A stretch of 64,000 bases of DNA from JBDTSW01 sp963799815 (GTDB taxonomy: Bacteria; Actinomycetota; Thermoleophilia; Solirubrobacterales; 70-9): the NCBI GenBank assembly GCA_963799815.1, contig CAWCYG010000001.1, positions 1 through 64,000 on the forward strand, read 5' to 3'. The position numbers were made by a program, and so were the translations under genes. The number at the start of each line of letters is the position of its first letter. The stretch's first letter is position 1. The notes under the pieces are model-generated. The model had not been told where the DNA came from and did not search any database. It was given only the letters and a program-made list of their open reading frames with translations. This document shows positions 44,355-53,219 of the stretch, in pieces.

Positions 44355-45446
44355 ATGGCGAAGGACGTGGCGATGGTCGAGGTGGACGGGCGCGAGGTGC
44401 GCGTCTCGAGCCCCGACCGGGTGATCTTCCCGGCGACCGAGCGGACGGGGGAGGTCACGAAACTCCAGATCGCCGAGTACTACGTGGCGGTGGGCGACGG
44501 GATCATGCGCGCCCTGAGCGAGCGTCCGACAACTCTCGAGCGCTGGCCGAAGGGCGTCCACGAGGGGATGACCATCTCGACACGCGAGGGCCACGTCGGC
44601 GACGCCTTCTACCAGAAGCGGATTCCAAAGGGGGCCCCTGACTGGGTCGAAACGGCTCGGATCGAGTTCCCGTCGGGCCGGCACGCGGACGAGGTCTGCC
44701 CGACCGAGCTCGGCGTGGTCGCCTGGTGCGCGCACATGGGGACGCTCACTTTCCACCCGTGGCCGGTTCGGCGCACCGATGTCGACCATCCCGACGAGCT
44801 TCGGATCGACCTCGACCCCCAGCCCGGAACCGACTTCGACGACGCGGTGGAAGTGGCGGGCGAGGCGAGGCGACTCCTTGACGAGCTCGGCATCTCCGGC
44901 TACCCCAAGACCTCGGGCGGGCGCGGCATCCACATCTACGTCCGGATCGAGCCGAGGTGGACCTTCACCGATGTGCGCCACGCCGCGATCGCGTTCGGGC
45001 GCGGGCTCGAGCGCCGGATGTCCGGAAAGGTAACGACGAAGTGGTGGAAGGAGGAGCGGGGCGAGCGCGTCTTCGTCGACTACAACCAGAATGCGCGCGA
45101 CCGCACGATCGCTTCCCCCTACAGCGTTCGGCCGAAGCCCGGCGCGCCGGTTTCGGCGCCGCTTCTGTGGGACGAGCTGGAGGCTGTTCAGCCCGAGGAC
45201 TTCAACGTCGAGACGATGCCGGACCGCTTCGCCGAGGTCGGTGACCGCTTCGCCGAGATCGACGAGCAGCACCACTCGCTGGAGCCGCTACTCGAGATGT
45301 ACGAGCGCGACGAGACGGAGGGCGAGGGCGACATGCCCTATCCCCCGGACTATCCGAAGATGCCGGGAGAGCCAAAGCGCGTCCAGCCCTCGCGCGACCG
45401 CGACCGCAAGGGCAAGGGCAAGGGCAAGGGCAAGCGCAAGGGCTGA
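44355..45446 (+). CDS. LigD-type polymerase domain protein (archaeo-eukaryotic primase superfamily), stand-alone
   Basis: 363-residue protein equivalent to the polymerase (PolDom) of LigD from bacterial non-homologous end joining. Features: VSSPDRVIFPATERTGEVTK, TLERWPKGVHEGMTI, the metal-binding DELRIDLDPQPGTDFDDAVE, the nucleotide-binding TSGGRGIHIYVRIEP and VFVDYNQNARDRTIASPYSV. Fills gaps at broken DNA ends with NTPs/dNTPs. No Ku, ligase or nuclease domain is fused or nearby. The C-terminus ends in a KGKGKGKGKRKG repeat likely to bind DNA. Confidence 0.9.
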   Translation: MAKDVAMVEVDGREVRVSSPDRVIFPATERTGEVTKLQIAEYYVAVGDGIMRALSERPTTLERWPKGVHEGMTISTREGHVGDAFYQKRIPKGAPDWVETARIEFPSGRHADEVCPTELGVVAWCAHMGTLTFHPWPVRRTDVDHPDELRIDLDPQPGTDFDDAVEVAGEARRLLDELGISGYPKTSGGRGIHIYVRIEPRWTFTDVRHAAIAFGRGLERRMSGKVTTKWWKEERGERVFVDYNQNARDRTIASPYSVRPKPGAPVSAPLLWDELEAVQPEDFNVETMPDRFAEVGDRFAEIDEQHHSLEPLLEMYERDETEGEGDMPYPPDYPKMPGEPKRVQPSRDRDRKGKGKGKGKRKG

Positions 45447-45489
45447 AGACTGACACAATCGCCGTGAGGCAGCCGCGCCGGAGGGGAAG

Positions 45490-45563
45490 CGCGCCCGACA
45501 GGATTCGAACCTGTGACCTCGTGTTTCGTAGACACGCGCTCTATCCAACTGAGCTACGGGCGC
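45490..45563 (-). tRNA. tRNA-Arg(ACG)
   Basis: 74-nt tRNA: acceptor GCGCCCG/CGGGCGC plus G, anticodon stem CGTGT/ACACG with loop CTACGAA giving anticodon ACG, T-arm ACAGG TTCGAAT CCTGT. No encoded CCA. It is the expected target of TadA encoded at 9487-9954, which would read CGN codons after A34-to-inosine editing. Confidence 0.96.
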
Positions 45564-45631
45564 GGGACGGGGGATTGTAAGGCGACCCCTCGGAGATTCA
45601 GCTGCAGCCGCGCCTGCGGCATGCGAAACCG

Positions 45632-46111
45632 CTACTCGGAGCCGCCTCCGCCGCCGGAGTCGCCGCCCGAGCTGGACCCGCCAGAGTCGCCGATGCCCTG
45701 GACGTCCACCCCCTGCTGTGAGAGCGCGTCGAGGATCTGCTGCTGCATGCCCGGGACCTGGCTGGCGTCGATCTGCTGACCCGAACCGGACTCGGCGTCG
45801 ATGCCATGGGCCTGCATGATTCCCAGGAGCTCCTCGCGCAGCCCCGTGCCGCGCAGGTCGATCTCTTGCGGGGTGCCTTGGTGGACCTGAATGTTCCCCT
45901 CGCGGGCGGCCTGGGCGATGAGAGCCCCGATCTGCCCGAGGGCGGCCAGGTCGTACGTCTCCCCTGCGACGTCGACCGCGTCCCGGTCCTGAGATGTGGC
46001 GCCGGCGCCTGGGTCGCTCGTGGAGCTCAGCTGCTGTGAGGGGTCCATCGCGAGCCCCGCGGTGGCGCTCTCGCGCTCGCGACGGCGCCGGAAGAAATCA
46101 AACAGGCCCAC
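45632..46111 (-). CDS. hypothetical acidic protein, 159 aa
   Basis: Starts MGLFDFFRRRRERE, an amphipathic/basic lead found in several small bacterial membrane-proximal proteins. It then becomes polar and Gln/Ser/Asp-rich (YDLAALGQIGALIAQAAREG, LREELLGIMQAHGIDAESGS) and ends in a Gly/Ser run. No transmembrane helix or metal motif. Similar short proteins with the GLFDFF start can carry LysM or BON domains further on; none is visible here. Divergent from glnN. Confidence 0.6.
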   Translation of the reverse strand: MGLFDFFRRRRERESATAGLAMDPSQQLSSTSDPGAGATSQDRDAVDVAGETYDLAALGQIGALIAQAAREGNIQVHQGTPQEIDLRGTGLREELLGIMQAHGIDAESGSGQQIDASQVPGMQQQILDALSQQGVDVQGIGDSGGSSSGGDSGGGGGSE

Positions 46112-46292
46112 GCCGCGATCGTACTCCCGATGTCGTCTACCACAGGGATAAGGAAAGAGCGGGATCTTTCGACGCGTGGACAGAGGAAGAGGCCCGATTC
46201 CCCTCTAGGCTGCGGGTTAACCACCCGTATGGAGGCCCGGACCCGGCGGCGTGCACTATTGCGCGCCGCATCGCTAGGAGGCGACCACCCTG

Positions 46293-48416
46293 ATGCAGAA
46301 GATCCGCGAACACAACCTGAGCGCCGCGAAGTGGACGACGAACGGAGCGGCTCTCGGCGCCGCCGACCTCACGCGCGAAACGTATCCCTTCGGCGAGAGC
46401 GTCTTCTCACCCGCCGTGCAGAAGGACCGGCTGGCCCCGGAGACATACGCGAAGCTTCAGGAGACGCTCGCCACCGGCGCTGCGCTCGATCCCTCCCTGG
46501 CGGACGAGGTCGCCGAGGCCATGAAGGGCTGGGCGCTTGAACGCGGGGCCACCCACTACACCCACATGTTCCAGCCGCTCACTGGCCTCACGGCTGAGAA
46601 GCACGACTCATTCATCGAGCCCGACGGAGAGGGCGGCGCGATCGCCACGTTCTCGGGCAAGGAGCTGATTCAGGGTGAGCCCGACGCTTCTTCCTTCCCG
46701 ACGGGCGGCATCCGCGCCACGTTCGAGGCTCGGGGATACACGGCGTGGGACCCCACGAGCCCCGCGTTCATCCTTCCCAATCCGAACGGCGCGCTGCTCT
46801 GCATTCCAACGGCCTTCACCTCCTGGACGGGTGAGGCGCTCGACCACAAGATCCCGCTGCTGCGCTCGATGGATGCCCTCTCGCGGTCGGCAACCCGCGC
46901 TCTGCGGCTGCTCGGTGACGACGAGGCGAACAGGGTTTTCACCACGGTGGGCCCGGAGCAGGAGTACTTCCTGATCGACGAGCAGTACTTCTTCGAGCGC
47001 CCCGACCTCGTGACGACGGGGCGCACGCTCTTCGGGGCCCTGCCGCCGAAGGGCCATGAGCTCGACGACCACTACTTCGGCTCGATCCCGGAGCGGGTCC
47101 TCGCATGCATGCTGGAGACCGAGCTCGAGCTGGCGAAGCTGGGCGTGCCGGTCAAGACTCGGCACAACGAGGTCGCCCCCGGCCAGTACGAGATCGCGCC
47201 GATCTTCGAGAACTCGAACGTCGGCTCTGACCACCAGCAGCTCACGATGCAGCTGTTGCAGACTGTCGCTCGCAAGTACGGGCTCGTCTGCCTGCTGCAT
47301 GAGAAGCCGTTCGCCGGCGTGAACGGATCGGGCAAGCACAACAACTGGTCGATGTCGACCGACACCGGCCACAACCTGATGGACCCGGGCGAGACCCCCG
47401 CGGAGAACGCCACGTTCATGTTCTTCTGCGCGGCGGTGATCCAGGCCGTCAACAAGCACCAGGGCCTGCTGCGGGCGTCTGTCGCCAACATCGGACAGGA
47501 CCACCGCCTCGGCGCGAACGAGGCACCGCCGGCGATCCTCTCGATCTTCCTCGGCTCCGAGCTCGAGAAGGCGTTCGAATCGATCGCGGGCGAGGGCGAC
47601 GGCGTCACCCCCGGAGCGACGCTCGACCTCGGGACCCCGGTCCTCCCGACCCTGCCCATGCACGGCGGCGACCGCAACCGCACCTCCCCGTTCGCGTTCA
47701 CCGGCAACAAGTTCGAGTTCCGGGCTTTGGGGTCGAGCATGTCGCTCGCGTTCCCCAACACCGTGCTGAACACGATCGTTGCCGAGGCCATCGACGAGCT
47801 CGCGGACCGCCTCGAATCCGACGGGCGCGAGAGCCTCGCGGAGATCGTGGGCGAGTCGTACGCGGGCAACAAGCAGATCCTCTTCGGAGGGGACAACTAC
47901 GACGAGGAGTGGCACGCCGAGGCCGAGCGGCGCGGGCTCAAGAACCTCCGAACGACGCCGGATGCGCTGCCGGAGATCCTGAGCGACTCCACCGTGGCCG
48001 CGTTCGGGAGCTACAACGTGCTCTCGCGGCGCGAGCTCGAATCGCGCTTTGAGGTCTGGACCGAGCAGTACGTGATTCGCGCCAACATCGAGTCGGAGAC
48101 GCTCGCTCGTATGGCTCGAACGATGTTGCTCCCGGCCGCGTTGCGCAACCTCAAGCTGATCGAGGAGGCGGGCATGAGCTCGCTCTCAAGCGGCGCGCGG
48201 GCGCTGGTCGACGAGTTCGTGGCGTGCATCGACAAGCTCGACCGGGCCAACCAGTACCCCGACGGGGTCGAAGGCCTCGAGCTGGCCGAGTTCGCCCGCG
48301 ACAGCCAGCTTCCCGCGATGGCGGCAACGCGCAAGGTGGCCGATCGCTTGGAGAAGGTCGTCGCCGACGACCTCTGGCCGCTGCCCAAGTACTCCGAGAT
48401 CCTTTTCATCAGGTAG
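46293..48416 (+). CDS. glnN: type III glutamine synthetase
   Basis: 707-residue cytosolic GSIII, which makes glutamine from glutamate, ammonia and ATP. Length and motifs are those of GSIII, not GSI: ATHYTHMFQPLTGLTAEKHD, TVGPEQEYFLIDEQYF, PVKTRHNEVAPGQYEIAPIF, KPFAGVNGSGKHNNWSMST and QDHRLGANEAPPAILSIFLG. ATG 46293 is preceded by AGGAGG 11 bases upstream. It is divergent from a hypothetical gene, with no regulator alongside. GSI genes are usual in actinobacteria, so this may be an additional enzyme. Confidence 0.95.
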   Translation: MQKIREHNLSAAKWTTNGAALGAADLTRETYPFGESVFSPAVQKDRLAPETYAKLQETLATGAALDPSLADEVAEAMKGWALERGATHYTHMFQPLTGLTAEKHDSFIEPDGEGGAIATFSGKELIQGEPDASSFPTGGIRATFEARGYTAWDPTSPAFILPNPNGALLCIPTAFTSWTGEALDHKIPLLRSMDALSRSATRALRLLGDDEANRVFTTVGPEQEYFLIDEQYFFERPDLVTTGRTLFGALPPKGHELDDHYFGSIPERVLACMLETELELAKLGVPVKTRHNEVAPGQYEIAPIFENSNVGSDHQQLTMQLLQTVARKYGLVCLLHEKPFAGVNGSGKHNNWSMSTDTGHNLMDPGETPAENATFMFFCAAVIQAVNKHQGLLRASVANIGQDHRLGANEAPPAILSIFLGSELEKAFESIAGEGDGVTPGATLDLGTPVLPTLPMHGGDRNRTSPFAFTGNKFEFRALGSSMSLAFPNTVLNTIVAEAIDELADRLESDGRESLAEIVGESYAGNKQILFGGDNYDEEWHAEAERRGLKNLRTTPDALPEILSDSTVAAFGSYNVLSRRELESRFEVWTEQYVIRANIESETLARMARTMLLPAALRNLKLIEEAGMSSLSSGARALVDEFVACIDKLDRANQYPDGVEGLELAEFARDSQLPAMAATRKVADRLEKVVADDLWPLPKYSEILFIR

Positions 48417-48442
48417 CCCCTGCCCCGCGCACGGGCGTCCTT

Positions 48443-49282
48443 CTACTGGCTGATCGCCACCGGAGTGCCCGGGGGAACGGCGTTCACGAGCGCGTTCACG
48501 TCGCGGTCGGCGGCGCGGACGCAGCCGTTCGAGAGCGCTTGGCCAAGCGGCCCTGTGGTGCCGTGGAAGGCGATCCGGTTGCCCCCGTTCCACCCTGAGG
48601 GCAGGTTCGGCTGGACGGCTGTGAGCGCAACCGCGCAGCACCCATAGGCGGGATGGAGATTGCCGCGGAACGTGTCGGTCACCGCGAACCGGCCGGTGGG
48701 CGTCGTCGACCCGGGGGCACCGATGGTCACGGTGAACGCCCGCACCACCTTGCCGTCGCGATGAAGCTCGGCGCGGCGGTCTGACAGGTCCACAACGATC
48801 TCCAGCGTCGTTGAACCGGCCTTGAGCTCCCGTTCGTCGAGGCGGATCCATCCGAGCCCGTCGTTTCCGGTGAAAGGCGTCGGCACGCCCGCCCAGCCCT
48901 CGCCCGCGGTGCGCGAGATCCAGAAGGTCCGCTGCGAGCCGAACTCGGTCTCCGACCCCACGGTCCTCACCACCGAACCGCCGGGCTTCGAGTGGACCTC
49001 GATCTTTTGGCCGGTCCGCACCCAGACGAACGGATTGCCGTTTTCGGGTAGGGGCAGCCTGTGGCCGGGCCGTGAGGTGAGCGCGAGGTCGCCCTCTTGC
49101 TCGGTGATCCCAGCGAGCTTGTCGGACTTGGGTTTCAGAGCGGTCAGCTCGTGCGGCTCGATCTCGCCAGCCGCAGAGGGCTCCTCCTGATCGGACCCGC
49201 CGGCGAGCAGCAGCCCGGCCACCACCGCAAGCGCGATCGCCAGCACACCGAGCGCGATCGTTCGCCCAGTTCCTGCCACCAC
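48443..49282 (-). CDS. exported L,D-transpeptidase (YkuD family)
   Basis: 279-residue enzyme that makes 3-3 cross-links in peptidoglycan. An N-terminal transmembrane/signal segment (TIALGVLAIALAVVAGLLLA) anchors it outside. An SH3-like part (GQKIEVHSKPGGSVVRTVGS) precedes the YkuD domain at about residues 160-279, with IAFHGTTGPLGQALSNGCVR carrying the catalytic His-x17-Ser/Gly-Cys-Arg signature. Ends at 48443, convergent with glnN. Start ATG 49282. Confidence 0.92.
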   Translation of the reverse strand: MVAGTGRTIALGVLAIALAVVAGLLLAGGSDQEEPSAAGEIEPHELTALKPKSDKLAGITEQEGDLALTSRPGHRLPLPENGNPFVWVRTGQKIEVHSKPGGSVVRTVGSETEFGSQRTFWISRTAGEGWAGVPTPFTGNDGLGWIRLDERELKAGSTTLEIVVDLSDRRAELHRDGKVVRAFTVTIGAPGSTTPTGRFAVTDTFRGNLHPAYGCCAVALTAVQPNLPSGWNGGNRIAFHGTTGPLGQALSNGCVRAADRDVNALVNAVPPGTPVAISQ

Positions 49283-49286
49283 TGCC

Positions 49287-49450
49287 TATCTCGCTCTGTC
49301 GCTCAAAGATCGCCTGCCTCTGCTGGTCAAGCGCTCGCCACAAGCCGTCAGCGACCCGCCGCCCTTGCCGTGTGACCTGACCCCAGGTGTAGCGCAGAAC
49401 GGTAAAGCCCGCGCCACGAAGCGCCAGGTCGCCCGCTGCGCAAGGACTGC
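49287..49450 (-). pseudogene. C-terminal remnant of a DUF559 (VSR-like endonuclease) protein
   Basis: One frame between tRNA-Ser(GCU) and the transpeptidase gene reads GDLALRGAGFTVLRYTWGQV followed by VADGLWRALDQQRQ. The RD..L...G..VLRYTW.QV pattern is the last beta strand and helix of DUF559 nuclease-fold proteins. There is no N-terminal part: the frame begins at the tRNA. A scar of a lost gene beside a tRNA, a common site for mobile DNA. Confidence 0.45.
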
Positions 49451-49465
49451 CGGCGGCGCCTAAAG

Positions 49466-49554
49466 CGGAGAGGGCGGGATTCGAACCCGCGAGAGAGCTT
49501 GCGCCCCCTACTCGCTTAGCAGGCGAGTGCCTTCAGCCGCTCGGCCACCTCTCC
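49466..49554 (-). tRNA. tRNA-Ser(GCU)
   Basis: 89-nt class II tRNA: acceptor GGAGAGG/CCTCTCC plus G, anticodon stem CTCGC/GCGAG with loop CTGCTAA (anticodon GCU, codons AGC/AGU), a long variable arm, and T-loop TTCGAAT. CCA is not encoded. Confidence 0.95.
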
Positions 49555-49650
49555 GAGACCCGGGACTCTGCCGGGTCGGCGCCCATTCTAGGTAGCTACA
49601 GCCGCCCGGCGGGGGGTGGCCGATTGGCCACTAGTAGGCTCGCCCGCGCC

Positions 49651-50877
49651 GTGAGCGATCCCGCCGAACTCGAGGCCAAACGCGCCCGCTACGACGCCAT
49701 CTTCGAGGCAGTACAGCCGCCATTCGCCTTCGTCGATCTCGACGCCGCGGCGGTCAACGCCGAGCGCATGCTGAGGCAGGCCTCAGGGCTTCCGATCCGT
49801 GTCGCATCGAAGTCGGTGCGCTCCGTTGGGATGCTGCGCCGGATCGCAGCGATGAACGACCGCTTCCGCGGAATCCTCGCGTTCACCCTGCCCGAAGCGT
49901 TGTGGCTCGCCGAGCAGGGCTTCGACGACATCGTGGTCGCCTACCCCACTGCCGACCGCGAGGCAATCGCAGAGCTGGTCGCCCTCGCGGCGCAGCACCC
50001 CGAGCGGGCACCCGTGCCGATGATCGACGATGCGAACCAACTCGACCTGATCGAGGGCGCCATGGGCTCCGGCCGGACGGAGGTGCGCGTTTGCATGGAC
50101 ATCGACGTCGGCTGGCGACCCGTCGGGGATCGCCTCATCCGCATCGGGACCAAGCGGTCGCCGCTTCACACCCCCGAGCGAGCGCAGGTGCTCGCCGAGG
50201 AGATCGCGACGCGGCCGGGAACGAGCCTGGCGGGACTGATGGCCTACGAGGGCCATATCGCAGGCGTCGGCGACGACGTCCCCGGCGAGCCGCTGCGAAG
50301 CGCGGCGGTTCGCTGGATGCAGTCGCGCTCCGAACGCGACATCCGCGAGCGGCTCCCCCGGATCGTGGATGCCGTGACCAGGGCAACGCCGGATGCGATC
50401 TCCTTCATAAACGGTGGCGGCACCGGCAGCCTCGCCCGCACGGCCGCCGCGGGGATCGCCACGGAGCTCACCGCCGGCTCGGGCTTTTACGCGCCACACC
50501 TGTTCGACAACTATCGCTCCCTCGACCTCGAGCCGGCGGCCTTCTTCGTGCTCCCGATCGTCCGGCGCCCGGCGCCGTGGACCGTGACCGCGCTCGGAGG
50601 CGGCTACCTCGCTTCCGGCCCCGGCGACAAGGCCCGTCTGCCCCGGCCCTACCTGCCCGACGGCCTTCGTTTGGACGACGAGGAGGGGGCGGGTGAGGTG
50701 CAGACCCCTCTCGAAGGAATCCAAGCAAGGCGGCTTCGCATCGGCGACCGTGTCTACATGCGCCACGCCAAGGCAGGCGAGCTCTGCGAGCGTTTCAACT
50801 CCCTCTACCTGGTCGAGGGCGAGCGCATCGTTGATGAGGTGCCGACCTACCGCGGCGAGGGCAAGGCATTCCTCTGA
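49651..50877 (+). CDS. PLP-dependent amino acid deaminase/aldolase (alanine-racemase fold III)
   Basis: 408-residue fold-type III PLP enzyme, like D-threonine aldolase and D-serine deaminase. The PLP lysine sits in LPIRVASKSVRSVGMLRRIA. Further family elements are MDIDVGWRPVGDRLIRIGTK, LAGLMAYEGHIAGVGDD, SFINGGGTGSLARTAAAGIA and ELTAGSGFYAPHLFDNYRSL. The C-terminal RIGDRVYMRHAKAGELCERF carries His/Cys ligands of the metal site. GTG 49651 is preferred; an earlier TTG at 49624 exists. Convergent with the methyltransferase. Substrate not certain. Confidence 0.88.
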   Translation: MSDPAELEAKRARYDAIFEAVQPPFAFVDLDAAAVNAERMLRQASGLPIRVASKSVRSVGMLRRIAAMNDRFRGILAFTLPEALWLAEQGFDDIVVAYPTADREAIAELVALAAQHPERAPVPMIDDANQLDLIEGAMGSGRTEVRVCMDIDVGWRPVGDRLIRIGTKRSPLHTPERAQVLAEEIATRPGTSLAGLMAYEGHIAGVGDDVPGEPLRSAAVRWMQSRSERDIRERLPRIVDAVTRATPDAISFINGGGTGSLARTAAAGIATELTAGSGFYAPHLFDNYRSLDLEPAAFFVLPIVRRPAPWTVTALGGGYLASGPGDKARLPRPYLPDGLRLDDEEGAGEVQTPLEGIQARRLRIGDRVYMRHAKAGELCERFNSLYLVEGERIVDEVPTYRGEGKAFL

Positions 50878-50904
50878 CCCTCAGCCCAGGTTCTTCCGGG
50901 CCCG

Positions 50905-51717
50905 TCAGCCGGCGCCCTCCCTTGCCCCGACGCCCTTGAAGAACGTGTAACAGAAGACGCCGTCGGCCTCCGCCGATCGATAGAGGTCGCGGATGCCCTG
51001 GTCGAAGCGCTCGGGGTCGGTGAGCTCAGCGGCGATCGCGGCGTCGCGCACCCCCTCGATCATCGCCGTGAACGTCTTGCGGGTAAAGCCGTCGACGAGC
51101 TCAGGGTGGCTCGAGTCCGCGTACACCATCAGGGGTTTGACCTGGGCGTCCTCGAAGCCCGCCTCGGTCAGCAGTGGGTAAAGCTGACGGCCGATCAGGG
51201 AGTTGCCGCCGGCCCGGTGCTGCAATTCGATCAGGCAATCGATCGCCTCGCGGGCCTCCGCGCTGTCGGGATGAAAGTAGGCGGATCCGTGGTCACCCTC
51301 GATGGCGGTGAGGCTGCCGCCCGGGCGCAGCATCCCGCGCAGGACCGCGAGCGCTTCCTCGGGCGCCGCCAGGTGTTCAAGCACGAAGCAGACGAAGACG
51401 TGATCGAAGCTCCCGCGCTCGAAGGGCAACGAGAAGATGTCGGCCTGCCGGAACTCGACGTTCTCAAGCCCGGCGCGCTCGACCCGGCGTTTCGCCTCCG
51501 CCAAGGACTCGGCCGAGACATCGACTGAGACGATGTGGGCGTGCGGGCTGCGGGTAGCCAGCGTCAGGGTCTGCGCGCCGACGCCGCAGCCGGCCTCGAG
51601 CACGCGACTGCCGCTCGGGTACGCCGTGCCGGAGTGCAGAAGGTCGAGAAGCGTCCCGGCTTGGTCAGAGAGGCGCTCGATCTCCCGCTCGTCGTAGCCA
51701 TGGACGTACTCGGTCAT
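50905..51717 (-). CDS. class I SAM-dependent methyltransferase
   Basis: 270-residue Rossmann methyltransferase. SAM-binding motif I is SRVLEAGCGVGAQTLTLATR, motif II HIVSVDVSAESLAEAKRRVE, and FDHVFVCFVLEHLAAPEEAL is motif IV. The N-terminus MTEYVHGYDEREIERLSDQA and C-terminal half resemble ubiquinone/menaquinone (UbiE)-like and small-metabolite methyltransferases. ATG 51717 overlaps the stop of the lactone oxidase gene (TGATG), coupling the two. Substrate unknown. Confidence 0.87.
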   Translation of the reverse strand: MTEYVHGYDEREIERLSDQAGTLLDLLHSGTAYPSGSRVLEAGCGVGAQTLTLATRSPHAHIVSVDVSAESLAEAKRRVERAGLENVEFRQADIFSLPFERGSFDHVFVCFVLEHLAAPEEALAVLRGMLRPGGSLTAIEGDHGSAYFHPDSAEAREAIDCLIELQHRAGGNSLIGRQLYPLLTEAGFEDAQVKPLMVYADSSHPELVDGFTRKTFTAMIEGVRDAAIAAELTDPERFDQGIRDLYRSAEADGVFCYTFFKGVGAREGAG

Positions 51718-53033
51718 CACCCGGCGGCCTCCGATGAGGCGGCCGGGCCAACCACCCGGTCCGTATAGGCATTCGCGAACACTCCGGCGGGATCCAGGTG
51801 GGCTCGGATCCGCTGGAAGTCCTTCCACCTCGGGTAGAGCGGCTCGAGGCCGGACGCATCCCGAAAGTGGCGCTTGCCCCAGTGCGGCCGCCCCGCGTAG
51901 TCGGCGGCGATGGCCTCGACCTCGCGGAAGTACGGCTCCCAGGCGAGCTTGCGGTCCTGGTGGACGGCGACGTAACAGGTCTCGCGGGCATGCGAGGGAC
52001 TGAGCAGCGAGTCGTCGGCGGCCACGAACCTGACCTCGATCGGATACGCGACGGCGTGCTCGGGCCTACGAGCCACCTCGAGCACACGCTCGATCGCCTC
52101 GCGAGCATGCTCGCGAGGGATCCCCCACTCCATCTCGGTGAAACGAATCCGGCGCTGGGAAGCGAAGACCCGATAGGAGCGATCCACCTTCCGCGACCGG
52201 CCCACCCCGCGCGAAGCGATTCGCGACAGGCGCGAGGCCTGTGAGGGAATGTGCCTTGCTCCAAGCGCGAAGAGCGCGCCCACCCAGTTCTCGAGCATCA
52301 CCTCCTGGGCGTAGACGGCTGCCGGGGGCTTCGGTCGGGGCGGCTCTTCGGTCCTCCGGCTCTCGCGGCAGAGCGCCACATCGGTTCCCGGGAAGACATA
52401 GAACTCGAAGTGGTCGGTGCCCGCATTGAGCTCGTCCAAGCGACTGAGGACATGATCGAGAGGCTTGGGGCTGTCGACCCGATCGAGGGTGAACGCGGGG
52501 ACCGTGCGCACCGTCACCGAGTAGATGACGCCGAGCGACCCGAGGCCGACCCGCGCCGCCGCGAGCAGGTCCGGATCCCCATCGGTCACCTCCACGAGCT
52601 CGCCGTCGGCGGTGACCAGCTCGAGCGCCGCGATCTGCGCCGAGATGTTCTGGAAGCGGTCTCCGGTCCCATGGGTGCCGGTGGAGATCGATCCGGCCAC
52701 GCTCTGGCGATCGATGTCGCCGAGGTTCTCGAACGCCACTCCCCGACGGTCGAGCGCCCGGTTGAGGTCGGCCAAGACGGCTCCGCCCTCGACCTTGAAC
52801 AGGCCGGCAGCGCGGTCGAAGTCCAAACCACGCCCAAGCCGGTCGAGCCGGACCATGACCCCATCCGTGAGGGCGATGTCGGTAAACGAGTGGCCCGAGG
52901 CGGACACACGCACCCGTCGGCCTGCGCGGGCGGCATCCGAGACGACCTTCTGGAGCTCGTGCAGGGTTTCCGGAACGGCGATCTCGGCCGGTTCGCAGCG
53001 CTGATCGCCCGCCCAGTTCGTCCAGGTGGCCAT
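51717..53033 (-). CDS. FAD-linked sugar-1,4-lactone oxidase (D-arabinono/L-gulono-type)
   Basis: 438-residue VAO-family flavoprotein. The N-terminal FAD_binding_4 domain shows VRVSASGHSFTDIALTDGVM and GDIDRQSVAGSISTGTHGTG, the latter including the pyrophosphate-binding loop. The C-terminal ALO domain has RFVAADDSLLSPSHARETCY and AGRPHWGKRHFRD, the HWGK motif typical of aldonolactone oxidases. ATG 53033 gives the family-like start TWTNWAGDQRC; the frame extends 16 codons further up. Oxidises a gulono- or arabinono-lactone. Coupled to the methyltransferase. Nearby PLP aldolase is convergent. Confidence 0.88.
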   Translation of the reverse strand: MATWTNWAGDQRCEPAEIAVPETLHELQKVVSDAARAGRRVRVSASGHSFTDIALTDGVMVRLDRLGRGLDFDRAAGLFKVEGGAVLADLNRALDRRGVAFENLGDIDRQSVAGSISTGTHGTGDRFQNISAQIAALELVTADGELVEVTDGDPDLLAAARVGLGSLGVIYSVTVRTVPAFTLDRVDSPKPLDHVLSRLDELNAGTDHFEFYVFPGTDVALCRESRRTEEPPRPKPPAAVYAQEVMLENWVGALFALGARHIPSQASRLSRIASRGVGRSRKVDRSYRVFASQRRIRFTEMEWGIPREHAREAIERVLEVARRPEHAVAYPIEVRFVAADDSLLSPSHARETCYVAVHQDRKLAWEPYFREVEAIAADYAGRPHWGKRHFRDASGLEPLYPRWKDFQRIRAHLDPAGVFANAYTDRVVGPAASSEAAG

Positions 53034-53121
53034 GGGGCCGCAGCCTACGATGCAGGCCGCCTCGGCCCACCACCCCGCCACCGTGGCGGGTTAGGCTGAA
53101 GAAGCGCCCCAGGGCGCCCAC

Positions 53122-53210
53122 GGAGGGGTGGCAGAGCGGTCGAATGCGGCGGTCTTGAAAACCGTTGACCGGGTTCACCCGGTCCGGGGGTTCGAATCCC
53201 TCCCCCTCCG
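53122..53210 (+). tRNA. tRNA-Ser(UGA)
   Basis: 89-nt class II tRNA: acceptor GGAGGGG/CCCCTCC plus G, anticodon stem GCGGT/ACCGT with loop CTTGAAA (anticodon UGA), a long variable arm and T-loop TTCGAAT. No encoded CCA. Its acceptor and T-arm are nearly the same as those of tRNA-Ser(CGA). Confidence 0.95.
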
Positions 53211-53219
53211 TTTCCGAGA

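Noticed and set aside
45405..45446. AAGGGC hexamer repeat as a possible microsatellite or regulatory repeat
   Set aside because: It is within the LigD-type polymerase gene and simply encodes the Lys-Gly tail.
46608..47915. 435-aa open frame antisense to glnN
   Set aside because: Shadow of the glutamine synthetase gene; composition is that of reversed GC-rich codons and no family is seen.
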